A stretch of 64,000 nucleotides of DNA. It comes from Gibbula magus. Its lineage: Eukaryota; Mollusca; Gastropoda; Trochida; Trochidae. The translations under genes and the position numbers were made by a program. The stretch's first letter is position 1, and every line of letters begins with the position of its first letter. A model generated the notes under the pieces. The model worked only from the letters and a program-made list of their open reading frames with translations. It was not told the origin of the DNA and ran no database searches. Location: positions 42,316,358 to 42,380,357 of the forward strand of contig OW388300.1 in the NCBI GenBank assembly GCA_936450465.1, read 5' to 3'. Shown in pieces: positions 1 to 11,664 of this stretch.

Positions 1-385
1 ATTTCCATGTTTTATTATGTACAATGAAGGATTAAGATATATTTTCTTGTTTACTTTTACTATTGGTATTCATAAACTAATAAGCTGTTAACAGTTTACA
101 ATCAACACACGTTTTTTGGATTGTTTCAGGCATTATGAAAATAAATTGTTTTCTCGATTCCGAGACACCAGACCATGTGTTTATATGTAATGTTTGTTTT
201 CTATTTGTAGACAGGTTTAATATTTACATTTTCTGGTTCTGTGATTTTTGTGAATTTACAAGTCAGACTAGCAAAATTGAGAATTTGATACCCGTTGTTT
301 ACTTTAATATATTTTACGTTTATTCAGTAGAAATAAGAATAATTCAATAGAATCTCTTTAAAACACACTTGGTTGTCCATATCAC
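1..385. other. AT-rich non-coding stretch
   Basis: No gene or repeat is recognised. A 71-codon open frame from 135 has no recognisable domain, and its composition (Phe, Ile, Cys rich) is what AT-rich random sequence gives. Confidence 0.4.
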
Positions 386-987
386 CGAGTTCGAATCTCA
401 AGGGTACCGAGTTCCTAAGTTCCCGAGAGCTCCAGGATTCCCAAGTTCTTGAGTTCCTGAGGAACCGAGTCTCAAAGACTCAAAGTCTCAGAGTTTTAGA
501 ATCTCAGAGTTTTAGAATCTCAGAGTCTTAGAATCTCAGAGGTTTAGAATCTCAGAGTTTTAGAAGTTCAGAGTCTTGGAAGCTCAGAGCCTTAGAATCT
601 CAGGGTCTTAGGATCTCAGAGTCTTATAGAATATCAGAGTCTCAGAATATCAACGTCTTAGAATCTCAAAGTCTTAGAATCTCAACGTCTTAGAATTTCA
701 ACGTTTTAGAATCTCAGAATCTTAGAATCTCACAGTCTCAGAGTTTCAGAGTTTCAGAGTTTCAGAGTCTCAGAGTCTCAGAATCTCAGCAATATAACTA
801 GAGATTAAGAGATTCTCAGTCTCAGAGTCTCAGCTTAGAGTCTCAGAATCTCAAAATATTAGAATCTCAGAATCTCAGAATCTCAGAGTCCCAGAATCTC
901 AAAATATCAGGGTCTCAAAGTTCCTGATCCTCGAGTTTCAACTTCCCGAGTTTCAGAGTTTCAGACTTCTCGGAGTTCTCATGTCTC
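386..987. repeat. CTCAGA/TTAGAATC minisatellite
   Basis: About 600 bp built from 8-bp and 16-bp variants of CAGAGTCT and TAGAATCT, degenerate at both ends (GAGTTCC-type units on the left, GAGTTTCA-type units on the right) and most regular at 480-780. The two half-units alternate as CAGAGTCT-TAGAATCT, which suggests a dimeric unit amplified after an 8-mer duplication. It has no coding potential. Confidence 0.9.
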
Positions 988-2064
988 GGCTGGGGTCTTT
1001 GACACACATCTCATCTCTACTAACAAAGGGACATACAACTCTAGGTTATCAAGGATGATACCATAATCGCGTGTCCAGTTTGTGTCATTAGTAGTCATCC
1101 AATCACTACTGCTGCCTCTAAACCACGGGGAATCGTCTGCCAGATCTCCCCTAGTGTTTTATGATGGATTACATTGGCTTTATGTTTCGTATTCATGATT
1201 GAAGTACATAACTTACGAGTTATTTTTCATAACAAGGCTTGTTTTGTGGTATTAAAACACCGTTCTCATCGACCCTCGCTGTGAATGCCCTTACACCTCT
1301 CGTTTGTAATGAAATTGACATGCAGACATTTTTGGATCTATGTAGTTAAGTGTATTAGATCACGGAAACACTGTTGTTTGTTGTCATGAGAAAGTTTGAA
1401 TTGTTATAAACACGCAGAGGGATTTAGGGGCGGAGAAAATATATGCTTTCTCGTTTACTTGTCACGAATCTTATTGTGCATCGCTGCATTTTGGGCATAA
1501 ATGAGGCTTTTGTCACGACACCATGCATTTCATATACATGTATACATACTTGATCAAAGGGACAAGTAAGTGAGAATAAAACAAAACAAACAAACTTCAT
1601 CTGCTTGCTGGATTCACAAGAACTAAACTCAGGAACGAAAGAAATGTCACCATACAAAATATAAGATGTTTCTATTCACATGTGACCAATACGTCTAAAA
1701 CAGGATTACATCAGGTCTTCAGAGGTCAACTTTACTAACTTTGAAATTTTAAATTATCTGTTCATGATTTGTTTTTTCTAAAACACCTTTTCAGAAATCG
1801 TCGGTTTGTAATATTCTTAACTAAACGATATTTGATTTGTTTTATGACGTACTACGGCAATGACAACAATTAAGAAGGTTATTTATGTCGACGTCATTTT
1901 TTATCAATCACATTTCTACTTTTTAATTTCTTTTCATTAAATACCAAACATTAATATTGTGGCCACAAACATCTTGAAAAGGCGATTTCAGCACCCAAGG
2001 CGTATTTGAACAGATATGAAAATACTATAATATCATACTCTGTTTATGAAATTGTGAGTACTTC
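988..2064. other. Unassigned non-coding stretch
   Basis: I see no gene, RNA or recognisable repeat. Short open frames have no recognisable domains. Confidence 0.4.
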
Positions 2065-2561
2065 TTAAAGATACATCTATTGTGTTGTTGTGGGTCACAT
2101 ATGCCAAACTTTATAAATGATGTTAATCTTTCGAGAGGCACTCACTGTTACCGAAAATTGCCATTTTGATGATAGTCAATTTAGTATAGTGACGACATGA
2201 AGGTAAAAGTGTCGATTTTTTATCGAAAACCGGACAATGCATCGCGTGTGGCCAGCGTCAATTGGTCAAACGTAATTTTGGAAACTTATTTTTACCATAC
2301 AAACAGATAACTGTGGATTGATAGTGTTAAATAGGTCTAATAACTACTGTGCATATAACTTGGACGTGTAGTTTCGGTTTCTGTACATGTATAATGATGT
2401 TTCTCAATTTTAATTAAAAACGAGTAATTATGATATAATTGGCTATTGGGGATGAATATGCAAATCGAGGGAAATTATTTGAACTGAAATCAGCACATAT
2501 CGTATGTTGGCACGTATTTCAGCCAAATCAAGTTTATGAAACACAATGGATGTATCTTTAA
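2065..2561 (+). mobile_element. TTAA-flanked MITE, family C, copy 1
   Basis: A 497-bp element bounded by TTAA on both sides with terminal inverted repeats: left TTAAAGATACATCTATTGTG, right (reverse complement) TTAAAGATACATCCATTGTG. It has no open frame. The inner part recurs at 46816-47060 (inverted) and at 60850-61125. TTAA target duplications are typical of piggyBac-type transposases, so I infer a non-autonomous passenger of such an enzyme. The family assignment rests on TTAA and the terminal repeats only. Confidence 0.75.
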
Positions 2562-2867
2562 CTAAACATTTGTCAATCTAAGACAATCAAAATCGACTCT
2601 CTCCAACAGCATGAGCAGTATTTCGTTTTTTTGTACTGTTGAAAATGTGGTGACGTTTCTTTTGTGCTTCAGTATATTTGAAATTGTCCACGTATGTACT
2701 TAGTTAATGTCCAATTGCTGTTTTCTCAACACTTCGAGATATTATCATATTTATTAGACTTATATAGACTACAATACGAAAATCACACCTAACTGTGAAT
2801 GGTCCCCAATGTATGTTGAACAATGAAAGCGTCATAAGATGTGTTTAACAGATGGTGCAGCCTTTTT
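2562..2867. other. Non-coding spacer
   Basis: Nothing recognised between the family C element and the 28/56-bp minisatellite. Confidence 0.4.
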
Positions 2868-3358
2868 ACAAGTTTAACACTTTCCCGACAATTATACATG
2901 TTAAACAGTTTTCCTTTAAGGTTATAGGTTTAACAGTTTCCCGACAAGTATACATGTTTAACAGTTTGCCTACAAGTAAACATGTTTAACAGTTTGCCTT
3001 TAAGAAAATAGGTTTAACAGTTTCCCTACAAGTAAACATGTTTAACAGTTTGCCTTTAAGAAAATAGTTTTAACAGTTTCCCGACAAGTAAACATGTTTA
3101 ACAGTTTGCCTTTAAGAAAATAGGTTTAACAGTTTCCCGACAAGTAAACATATTTAACAGTTTGCCTTTCAGAAAATAGGTTTAACAGTTTCCCGACAAG
3201 TAAACATGTTTAACAGTTTGCCTTTCAGAAAATATGTTTAACAGTTTCCCTACAAGTATATGCATGTTTAACAGTTGTCATTCAAAGTAGCCATGTTTAA
3301 CATTTGACCCGAACAGTCACCATGTTAACATGTATCAGACATTGTATATTTAACAGTT
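2868..3358. repeat. 28/56-bp GTTTAACAG minisatellite
   Basis: Tandem array of two alternating 28-bp half-units that share GTTTAACAGTTT. Type 1 continues CCCGACAAGTAAACAT and type 2 continues GCCTTTAAGAAAATAG. The alternation gives a 56-bp higher-order unit, about six copies in the middle, with both ends decayed. Confidence 0.92.
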
Positions 3359-4403
3359 CACATACATAGTTTATATATCAACCTTTAGGATACGCTATCT
3401 ACATATATGACCCCCAAAATACACCAATATATATGCGGTACATGTGCTTTACAAAGCGAACCTATTTCACAGTTAATATTACAATACGAGTTCGTATGTC
3501 ACGAACGATATTAATTGTACTTTAGAAATTGACACATTCAACATTGGTCCAAAATACAAATATCACAAGAATATATTGTTCTCGTCTGCTATATGTTACA
3601 TTTCAGATCTGTATGAAATGTCGTACCTTGTCGTTGTATTCAATATTTTATTCAAGATACTTTGTACTTTGTATGTATTTAAATAGTTAAATATTTCATT
3701 CACCACTGTGGAATGAAATCTTTGACAAAAATCATACCCTTGGGGTCAAAGTTCTACCATCCATATAAATACACTAACATGTTTGTAGTCATGAGTCGGT
3801 ATTATTTACATCGAGGGCAAATAGAAACAGTAATAGCACGCATTGATGTATTTATATAAGGCATGAATCTGTGCACATTGTATGCTCAAAGCACGGGCAG
3901 ATATATCAACGAGTACTACTTCCTGAGTACGACAAACCCTAAAAGTTCAACTTCAGACTACCATCATATCATACCAGGCCCATGATTGTGAAACAACAAA
4001 TATTTTAAGGACAAATATTGCTCAACATACGCCATATTTATTATAGATCATATTTACCCTTGAACTTGAACATGGTTATTAATGTGTTTACATAACAACC
4101 ATATATTTCGTTATTTCTAGTCAACAAGTAGTACGATGATATGTAGTAAGACCATACATGATATGTGTTAAGCTAAGTATTTCAATGATTTCAGGGTCAG
4201 GTACCCAATGTACTTCAGTGTGGACAGAGGCACATTTCATGATCTTCTTAAATAGTTTTAAGGAAATGCACCATGTTTCCAAAAGCTCGATAATTTAAGA
4301 CACAATTGCAGATTTTTCATAATAACTTGCAATATGGAATATGGCACTGATAATATACGGCATTTCAACATGTGTAATGCTGAAAGTATGACGTAACAAA
4401 AGT
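3359..4403. other. Unassigned non-coding stretch
   Basis: AT-rich, many stops in all frames, no recognised repeat. Confidence 0.4.
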
Positions 4404-4640
4404 GAGCAGCTGTGACGTCACAATGGTCGTATCGCCATCACAATGGTACATGACTCGCGGAAATCTTAATTTTCAGTACAGGCAATTTCGCTTGATTAAT
4501 TTGTCCAGGTAATAAAGATAATACCAAACACCCTTCCATATAATACATTATTTGACTGGTGAATGATTTCATATCAAACTCGCTTTCGCTCGTTTTATAC
4601 CAAATCATTACCTCGTTCAATAAAGAGAGAAGGTCGTTTA
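4404..4640 (+). repeat. Dispersed repeat, family J, copy 1
   Basis: Begins near GTGACGTCACAATGG and contains ACATGACTCGCGGA, CGCTTGATT, CTTCCATATAATAC and a CGCTCGTT block in the same order as the reverse complement of 15905-16133. The shared order of at least five blocks shows a dispersed repeat about 230 bp long. Its ends and class are unknown. The short open frames here on both strands are incidental. Confidence 0.7.
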
Positions 4641-5484
4641 GTATCATGTATTCATCCTCTGTGAACGACCATTTGTATGACCACAATTATCAATATCCAG
4701 GCACATTCTGTCTTAGTACCCGTGTTGTTAACACATTTCTCAGCTTAGCAAGGAACAGTGTATTTAAACTTTAACATTTTACTCAACGTTTAATCAATAA
4801 CACAGTTATTAGAGGTAAACAAAAAGATGTAAGAAGCAGATCGAATATTCAAATATTCTTATTGACACAACAACGATTTGTGTATACAAAACAAGATTTA
4901 ACATCAGTTAGTTGTTTACATAAACACCTGTGTTATTATCAAAACGCTTTTTATCTGACTGCAGGTTTACCCTTCATTGAACACCTGTGTGAACAGCTTG
5001 TCGTTTATCTGACCACAGCATAGTGGCGACATGTTTGACCAATGCAAGATTATCATCAGTTATATTAGACCTAAAGACAGGTGTTTTTAAATATTGTAAC
5101 TAGAAATACATGCCATTCAGATTGTGAACAAACCAACATGGGTATTTCAGCTATTGTTATCCTAAATATAACGGTGTTTAATTTTGTACAAGAGAGAGCA
5201 AACATAATTATTATCAAATGGCATTTCCCCAGAAACAATCTTATATGGAACATCTACTTTGAGTTCTGTTACGCAATGTGAAATTTTAAAATCGGTGTAT
5301 CAATTTATATTCGAAACGAAACGTCTTGAGTAAGCAAACAACCGAGAAATGCTTACAGTGTCTGTTTTCAAATATCATAAATGTATCGAACCATCACGTC
5401 CTAAATCTGCTTATTGGCATGTTTCTTTCATAGATACGTGTATATTGTCGTTGTTTGTAAGGTTTCTTCCTTGTCATGATAACG

Positions 5485-5488
<4 letters not shown>
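4641..5488. other. Unassigned non-coding stretch
   Basis: Contains loosely repeated ACACCTGTGTTATT and TATCTGACCACAGCA words near 4920-5040, distantly like the unit of the 5640-5985 array. No gene recognised. Confidence 0.4.

Positions 5489-5541
<53 letters not shown>
5489..5541. repeat. (AT)n microsatellite
   Basis: An uninterrupted AT dinucleotide run of about 53 bp. The open frame ending in alternating Tyr-Ile across it is an artefact. Confidence 0.97.
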
Positions 5542-5542
<1 letters not shown>

Positions 5543-5639
5543 TGCAGCGGTCTTCACATAAGTTCAACTGAGTTTGTTGACCAATCCAATTCATGTATTT
5601 TCTTCATGATATTAATATGTTTAAACCAAATATTGTAAC

Positions 5640-5985
5640 TGGCATTTAAGGAACTAAAAACAGAGTTCACAATTGATATATACACTACCTCCAATACTTA
5701 TGTTATTGATACAATGGTCAAATATTTGACCACACCAATGTATAACAAACTCTATCTTCAACACCTGTATTATAGCCATAATGGTCAACAATTTGACCAC
5801 AATAATGTAAATCAACTTTACCTTCAATACTTGTATTATTACCACAATGGTCAACTATTTGACCACAGCAATGTATAACAAACTCTACCTACAATATATG
5901 TATTATTGCCACAATGGTCAACTATTTGACCACAGCAATGTATAACAAACTCTACCTGTAACACCTGTGGTATTGACACAATGGC
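5640..5985. repeat. 66-bp minisatellite with GGTCA inverted half-sites
   Basis: About 4.5 units of roughly 66 bp. Each unit contains a palindrome of the form TGGTCAACTATTTGACCA followed by CAGCAATGTATAACAAACTC. The two central units are nearly identical and the outer ones diverge. Confidence 0.85.
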
Positions 5986-6814
5986 TATTTGTCCGATCAA
6001 ACAATGGTCAGTGAACTGGACACAGGTAATGAAGTCCTCAAAGAGCTTGACCGTATTTCCCGTGAAGTGACCAGTGTCCGAATTAGGTGCCCATTGTCCA
6101 CAAAGCAGTGTCCTTAACAGGTCGAGGGAGGATTATGTACAGAAACACTGTGCTTGACATGGGATAATAAGTTCAGCAACAAACTGGAAGAAATAAGCTA
6201 ATTTGCTCAGCACGACAAGACCATGTGACTGAACTAGAGTTTGGTTTGTAGGTCATTCTTATTCAACAACATATTCTCCAAAACACAAGACTTGGTAATA
6301 AAGGAGTTGTTACTCAAAATTTAATCTCTTGGATTATGATTTATGAGTTGTTAAGAATTTATCTTTACCTGTTAATCACCAAATCGATCGTTTGACCTTT
6401 GAATATGATGAAGTAGAATATATAGATTATGCTTTCAGGTTGGGTCTTTCGAATGATGTAGTAGTCGTTTTAATGAATTTTACATTTTTGTACAGATATC
6501 ATAATTTTGTTGTGATGTAGCAACATATCTTTCGTTTTATTATCCTACTCTTTCTTCTTTACTGCTATTTTCTGCCTCTGTTATTTATTCTTTGTATTCC
6601 TCTATTCTTTATCCATGGTCATGACGTCACTCTATTGCGTTATCAGTTGATTATTATTTAGGAATCTACTGGTCATCTCCAGTCAGGAGGGGTGTTAGGT
6701 TTAGACATTTTTAGTAATGGTTTTCGAGACTGATGTATTTTGTCTTGACGTATAGGATAGGATCTTAAAATATCTACACAACTATAGACAAATTAATTTT
6801 TGTAATGCATGAAC
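5986..6814. other. Unassigned non-coding stretch
   Basis: No gene or repeat recognised. Confidence 0.35.
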
Positions 6815-6892
6815 CTGGAATCGTACATGCAACCCTTCGCTTGGTAGTCAGCGCTTCTAACCACTAGGCCACAAGACGCTGTTAGAAACCTT
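6815..6892 (-). repeat. tRNA-like SINE remnant
   Basis: Read on the minus strand, it carries an A-box-like GTGGCCTAGTGGTTAG about 10 bases after a plausible 5' end. A degraded B-box-like block (GATTCCAGGTTC) follows about 45 bases later. The cloverleaf does not close well, so this looks like a tRNA-derived SINE head or a decayed pseudogene rather than a working tRNA gene. It is different from the SINE family at 63291. Confidence 0.5.
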
Positions 6893-7172
6893 AGGATTGT
6901 TTTGTCAGTAAGAATCCCTCGTTCTATTCAATGAACGGAAGGCATGAAAAGGCAGATTTTTAGCTGTCAATCACATCGCTTCGCGTGGAAGTTTTGCGCT
7001 GCACGTGCGTGGAAGAATCAATTTCATGAGGGTCGCAGCTACTTGTACCATATCCGATGAATGAGCACCGAAATTTGCACAAATTATTGATTGTTGTGTC
7101 CCAAAATTGAAATTTATTGTTTCAAATGTAAAATGATCACATATGCATGTTTCGTGACGTCATATATGGATT

Positions 7173-8030
7173 AAGATGGAGAATGCATTCGGAGCAGTGG
7201 ATATCTCTAACGTTTGTCGAGCCTGTTACAATGAACTAAGGAAAATCAGCTCCATCAGACACTACCTCTCAACTGATGCAACCACAACGCTAGTTACTTC
7301 TTTCATTCTGTCCAGATTAGACTACTGCAATTCCATCCTCTCCGGTTTACCAGCTTCTCTCATCCAGCAACTCCAAATGGTCCAGAACAGCGCTGCCCGT
7401 CTCATCTTCAGATCCTCTAAACGTGAACACATCTCCTCTAAACTCCAAACACTTCACTGGCTGCCCATTTCAACAAGAATAGAGTACAAAATTGCAACTG
7501 TCTCAAACTCCTACTTCAATAACACTGCACCAAAATACATCTCAGACATGATCAAGCTCTATTCCCCACACAGAAATCTCCGTTCTTCAGATCAGAATCT
7601 CCTCTCAACACCTAAAGTGAAAACAAAATCCTACGGCGAACGCTCTTTTAAATATCAAGGACCTCTCATATGGAACAAGCTGCCTTCAAATCTCAGACAA
7701 CCATTAAATAAAGCTACCTTCAAGACATCTCTAAAAACATTTCTTTTTCAACGAACTTATAATGAAACTTAACCTCTTCTTTGTATCTCCCTTCTTTATG
7801 TTTTGTGTGTCTCTTTTTTGTATTTCCATGTTTGTTTATTCACTCATAATACTTACCACTCATACTCACCATTTTTGTTAAGCGCCTAGTGCTCAATTTA
7901 CGAGGTCAGGCGCTATAAAAATATTCATTATTATTATTATTATTATTATTCGTTAAAATAATCAACTCGCCCCTTCGGGTCTCGTTGATTATTTTTAACA
8001 AATCCACAGCTCCTCATGCATTCTCCATTA
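7173..8030. mobile_element. Short hairpin MITE interrupted by a LINE fragment
   Basis: Bases 7175-7203 (GATGGAGAATGCATTCGGAG...) are matched in inverse orientation at 8001-8029 (...CTCATGCATTCTCCATTA). Just inside the right arm, 7953-7999 is a second hairpin (TTAAAATAATCAAC ... GTTGATTATTTTTAA). Removing 7204-7950 leaves a nearly continuous palindrome of about 110 bp, with the LINE 3' end abutting it. So the LINE fragment probably inserted into the left arm of a pre-existing hairpin element. Confidence 0.65.
7200..7950 (+). pseudogene. LINE (CR1/L2-like) reverse transcriptase C-terminal fragment and 3' tail
   Basis: Open to the stop at 7770-7772. Homology begins around 7200; the in-frame ATG at 7176 lies in the flanking hairpin element, so it is not the true start. 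The encoded ~190 residues match in style the C-terminal end of CR1/L2-type LINE ORF2. They include a VCRACYNELRKISSIRHYL-like block, then LSRLDYCNSILSGLP, then LHWLPISTRIEYKI, and the closing module RSFKYQGPLIWNKLP...FKTSLKTFLF. The endonuclease and the catalytic YADD part are absent, so this is a 5'-truncated dead copy. After the stop comes a short 3' UTR with an AAGCGCC ... GGCGCT hairpin and an (ATT)n microsatellite tail (7927-7950), as is usual for this LINE group. The frame is intact, which suggests modest age. Clade placement is from memory of motif style, not from alignment. Confidence 0.88.
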
Positions 8031-8039
8031 CTTATCATT

Positions 8040-8490
8040 CATCATTCTTAGTTTTCGTCGTTTTCATCATTCCTTCTTCGCCTACTTCTCTTTAATCATC
8101 CTTTCTTCTTTTCCTACTTCTTCTCTTTTAACATTTTTATTCTTCTCCTGATTTTTCTTCATCACCCTTCCTCCTGTTTCCTCTTCTTCATCATCCTTTC
8201 ATCTTCTCCTCCTTCTTCTTATTTTCCAATTTCTACTTCTTCTACTTCATACCTTCCTTATTCTTCTTTTGTTCTCCCTTTTCTTTTTCATCTTCATCTT
8301 CTTCATACTTTCTTCTTTTCCAACTTCTTTTCCATCTTTTCTCCTCCTATTTCTTCTTTATCCTATCTTGTCCTATTTCTTTTTCAGCATCCTTTCTTCT
8401 AATACATCTAATTATTTTCACCCCTTTTCCTCCTAAATCATCTTCGTCATCCTTTCTTATTCTCCTACTGCTTCTTCTTCACCACCCTTA
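8040..8490. repeat. Polypyrimidine CTTCTT tract
   Basis: About 450 bp that is almost entirely C and T, with imperfect CTTCTT, CCTTCTTC and TTTCATC words. A strand-asymmetric simple repeat with no coding signal. Confidence 0.85.
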
Positions 8491-10220
8491 TCAATATTGA
8501 CCCAGAGAATGAAAGTTTCTGCAGAACAGTTCCTTGCTAACAGACGATTATTTGATTACGACTCTTATAATGTATCCTCGAGAGAACTGAGTGTTATTAA
8601 CCTTGTTCACGTACTGATTACTAAAAGGAATATTTTCTCTCTCAATATTGATCCAAAATATCGATCTGTGATTCCAGTCTGTAGTTTTCCATCTACAACA
8701 TCGTGTTTGTGAATTGTTATATACATATGTTGCCATCATACTGACTTAAATGTTATAATCTTCTTGACGTGGGGACTTGTATTGTAAGAGTAGCTCGCTT
8801 ACTTCTTTTGTTTCGTCGCAACATTGACACAAACTCGTTCGTTATTTTATTGTATATGACTTCATAATGTTGCCTTTATTCAATAATTAATGCTTGTTCA
8901 TGCGGTCATGTTCATTTGCTGATATATACATTGTCAATCTATAGTGATTTTAACAGATTGAAAAAATAATCATAAACTTTTAATGATGCACTTTGATAAG
9001 GATTTCATTAACTTACTTTATATAGTTAACTTCTTGTTATTTTTATTAAGCTATTCTGCCTTTGTCCATCTTTGAATATTTATTATTTAAATAGTGATGT
9101 ACATGTATTTATCATGTACCGGTAAGTGAGTAAATAATGAATTTTGATTTGATATTTGATAAATACATAAATAACTTCTAAAAATTTATTCGTGGTACAA
9201 TGATCTTTCATTTCGTGTATTAACCAAATATATTGTTTGTTTACAGTCACTCTTCCAATAGAAAACATAACAGTTTGGTTTGTTAATGCATGAACCGATT
9301 ACACCAATCCATCTAAAGGTTCAGTCTATTTGTACAGGGTTTTTGTACAGGGTTTACTTAATCAAATCTGAAGGAGTATATCACCTACTTCAAAATCATT
9401 ACATATGGTTCTTTACTTACCAAACACATTGTGGAATTACAACCACCCATCTACGTAGTTTACATGACATAACATGTTTACAAGTTGCATCTGTGTTGAA
9501 CTCTTTATGAACGCCAGCGCACTGTGTAAATGGAGTTCGGCAAGGTAAGCTGCTTAGTGCAAGCTTGTTTTAACAAATGTCACTGTACCGGGATAAAAGC
9601 AATTACCCAGATATTAATATTGATCTATCGTCACACTCCACCGACCAGGGCATTTGAGGTCAATTCGGCACGTGCTGGACGCTTATTGGTCAGAACAAAA
9701 GGTAAAACAGGTCATGTCGATATATACGACTTCCGTTAAGCTGAGGAAAAATCGAATGTTCTATGTTTCAGTAGGACTAATTGTTTTCATGTTTATTTTT
9801 AGTTTCTGCCGCAGCTGCTTTTATGTGTTTGTCAGGAATTGAAAAAGTTACAAACTATCGACAAATTGAAGGAAGATGTTTAAACAACCCTTAGAATATG
9901 TCTACATTATCAATAAATTGACCTTTGGTTTGTAAAACTGAGGAACAGGGATGTCTTGATATTTATTACTGACCCATTGTAGATATATAATAACATCGAT
10001 ATCGCGTGTCGAATGATGTGACGTCATAATCATTAACATACAAGAGAGCGTCAGATTAGCGATTTTATTGCAATATGGTCGATTAAATAAACAAATAATA
10101 AATAAAATATATCTATGAAAGTCGTGAATGGTATTGTTATTACCGAAGTCATTGAATTTATAAAAATACGTTGAAATCCACGTTCAACCATAGACTGGCG
10201 ACCTGCCGTCGCCGAAGTTA
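8491..10220. other. Unassigned non-coding stretch
   Basis: No gene recognised; the open frames here (61-76 codons) have no recognisable domains. CRE-like GTGACGTCAT occurs at about 10019. Confidence 0.35.
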
Positions 10221-10238
10221 GAACCTAACGCCATAGAC

Positions 10239-10277
10239 GAAACGTGACGTCATATCATTGTTCATGACGTCACGTCA
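10239..10277. repeat. CRE-containing small palindrome
   Basis: CGTGACGTCAT ... ATGACGTCACG: two complete TGACGTCA octamers in inverted arms separated by a short loop. TGACGTCA is the consensus binding site for CREB/ATF bZIP factors. Whether it acts as such here is not shown. Confidence 0.6.
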
Positions 10278-11362
10278 CCAAGACAAAGTGATTTTTTACC
10301 CGTTGGTATCCTATGGAAAATATGAACCCCAATATGATTGCCCTCATTTGTGATAAAGGGCAATATTAAGGATTTTAAGTTGGCTTTGAATAATTTCGTT
10401 TTCGAATGATACTAATATCCAACTTTCATTTGAGCAGTAATGACGCCATAAAGAGACGTTACTAGTGAGAAAAGCCTTGCTAATGGTTAATTATTTGCTA
10501 ATTAGTAGATATTATAAAACGTGTGTTTGTTTATTTCTAAGTTGTAAAAATAAAGTGCTTTACACTGCTAGTATTGCAATGAAACGACATGGCATCCATG
10601 TTTGCACACTTCCTTGTACAGTGACACAGATTTTGCGAATCGATTGAGTGTGTACACAAGTAAATGAATAATGGTTAAAGACCTTATTGGTTTTGCTTAT
10701 AACCCGTTTTGCAAAGAACTTTTAATTCAATATAAATTGCTCATGATTGTTTTCCATTTGTAATCATGAATCTCAACTATTTTCAGATGACACAAAACGA
10801 ACAAGAGCTTCATCGATGTAATCAATCTGACATGTTTAATGTCTGCTTGCAGTGCGGGGTATTTCCGATTGACCACAATGTCGATAAATATGTTATGAAA
10901 GAGGGCGTGCTAATGGTTATGTAAAGGGAAACCACGTTTATTAAGCCTGTTAGCTGATATTGATGCTATGTCCCTCCGTTTTAGACAAATCGAAGGTATT
11001 GCTGTACCGAGTGAAGGAATCGTTATAGAACCAATTATTGTTTCTAAAACAGATCTTTTCTGTGCAAACTAATGATTAATGTTATCTTGTTGTGGATAGA
11101 ATTGAAAACACAACTAGATAGAATGGTTACACATCTAAATGCTGCTGAAAAGACATAAACAACAATCTAATGAATAAATGACCATAGGGAACTGCGTCGG
11201 TGTCTGTGGTTAATGTTATACCCCGATGTAGGTATATATGTGTGGTGTTTATATTTAAAGCATGACTGGGAGACTAGACGCACTGACGTATGACGCAATA
11301 GGTGAATGATTTATTTACCATATTGTTAATGACATCAACTAAATAGAAGCAGTAGACACCTG
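10278..11362. other. Unassigned non-coding stretch
   Basis: No gene, RNA or repeat recognised. Confidence 0.35.
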
Positions 11363-11370
11363 TGAGATGA

Positions 11371-11664
11371 GATGAGGCGATTTGGGGTTTGACACCGCTT
11401 TCAAGAGTATTTCGATTATATCACAACTGTTAGTATCGTTGCAGGGATAAATCCTGCGACATCATGGAGGCTATGCATTGCGATGAAACCTGCGAGCATC
11501 GACTGGAATTAGCGAACCATGGCTGATACTGCACTGAAATTCAGTGTAGCATTGCACCAAAACCTTACTGCATGTAGAACAGTTTTCTATAGCAAAGTTT
11601 GCTTGCCTCTAGCGGGATTCGAACCTACGACAAGATGAGATATATCTCGCCCCACTAGACATCT
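11371..11664 (-). mobile_element. tRNA-derived SINE, copy 1
   Basis: Minus-strand copy of the family best seen at 63291-63606. The tRNA-like head is at the right end, with B box GGTTCGAATCCCGC at about 11612-11625 and a decayed A box near 11650. The body carries the shared blocks CACTGAATTTCAGTG, ATGGTTCGCTA and CGCAGGTTTCATCGCAATGC, and the 3' end reads CCCAAATCGCCTCATC. Confidence 0.85.

Noticed and set aside
2868..3358. Possible CRISPR-like array of regular repeats
   Set aside because: There are no unique spacers: both halves of each 56-bp unit are repeats, the context is eukaryotic and no cas genes are near.
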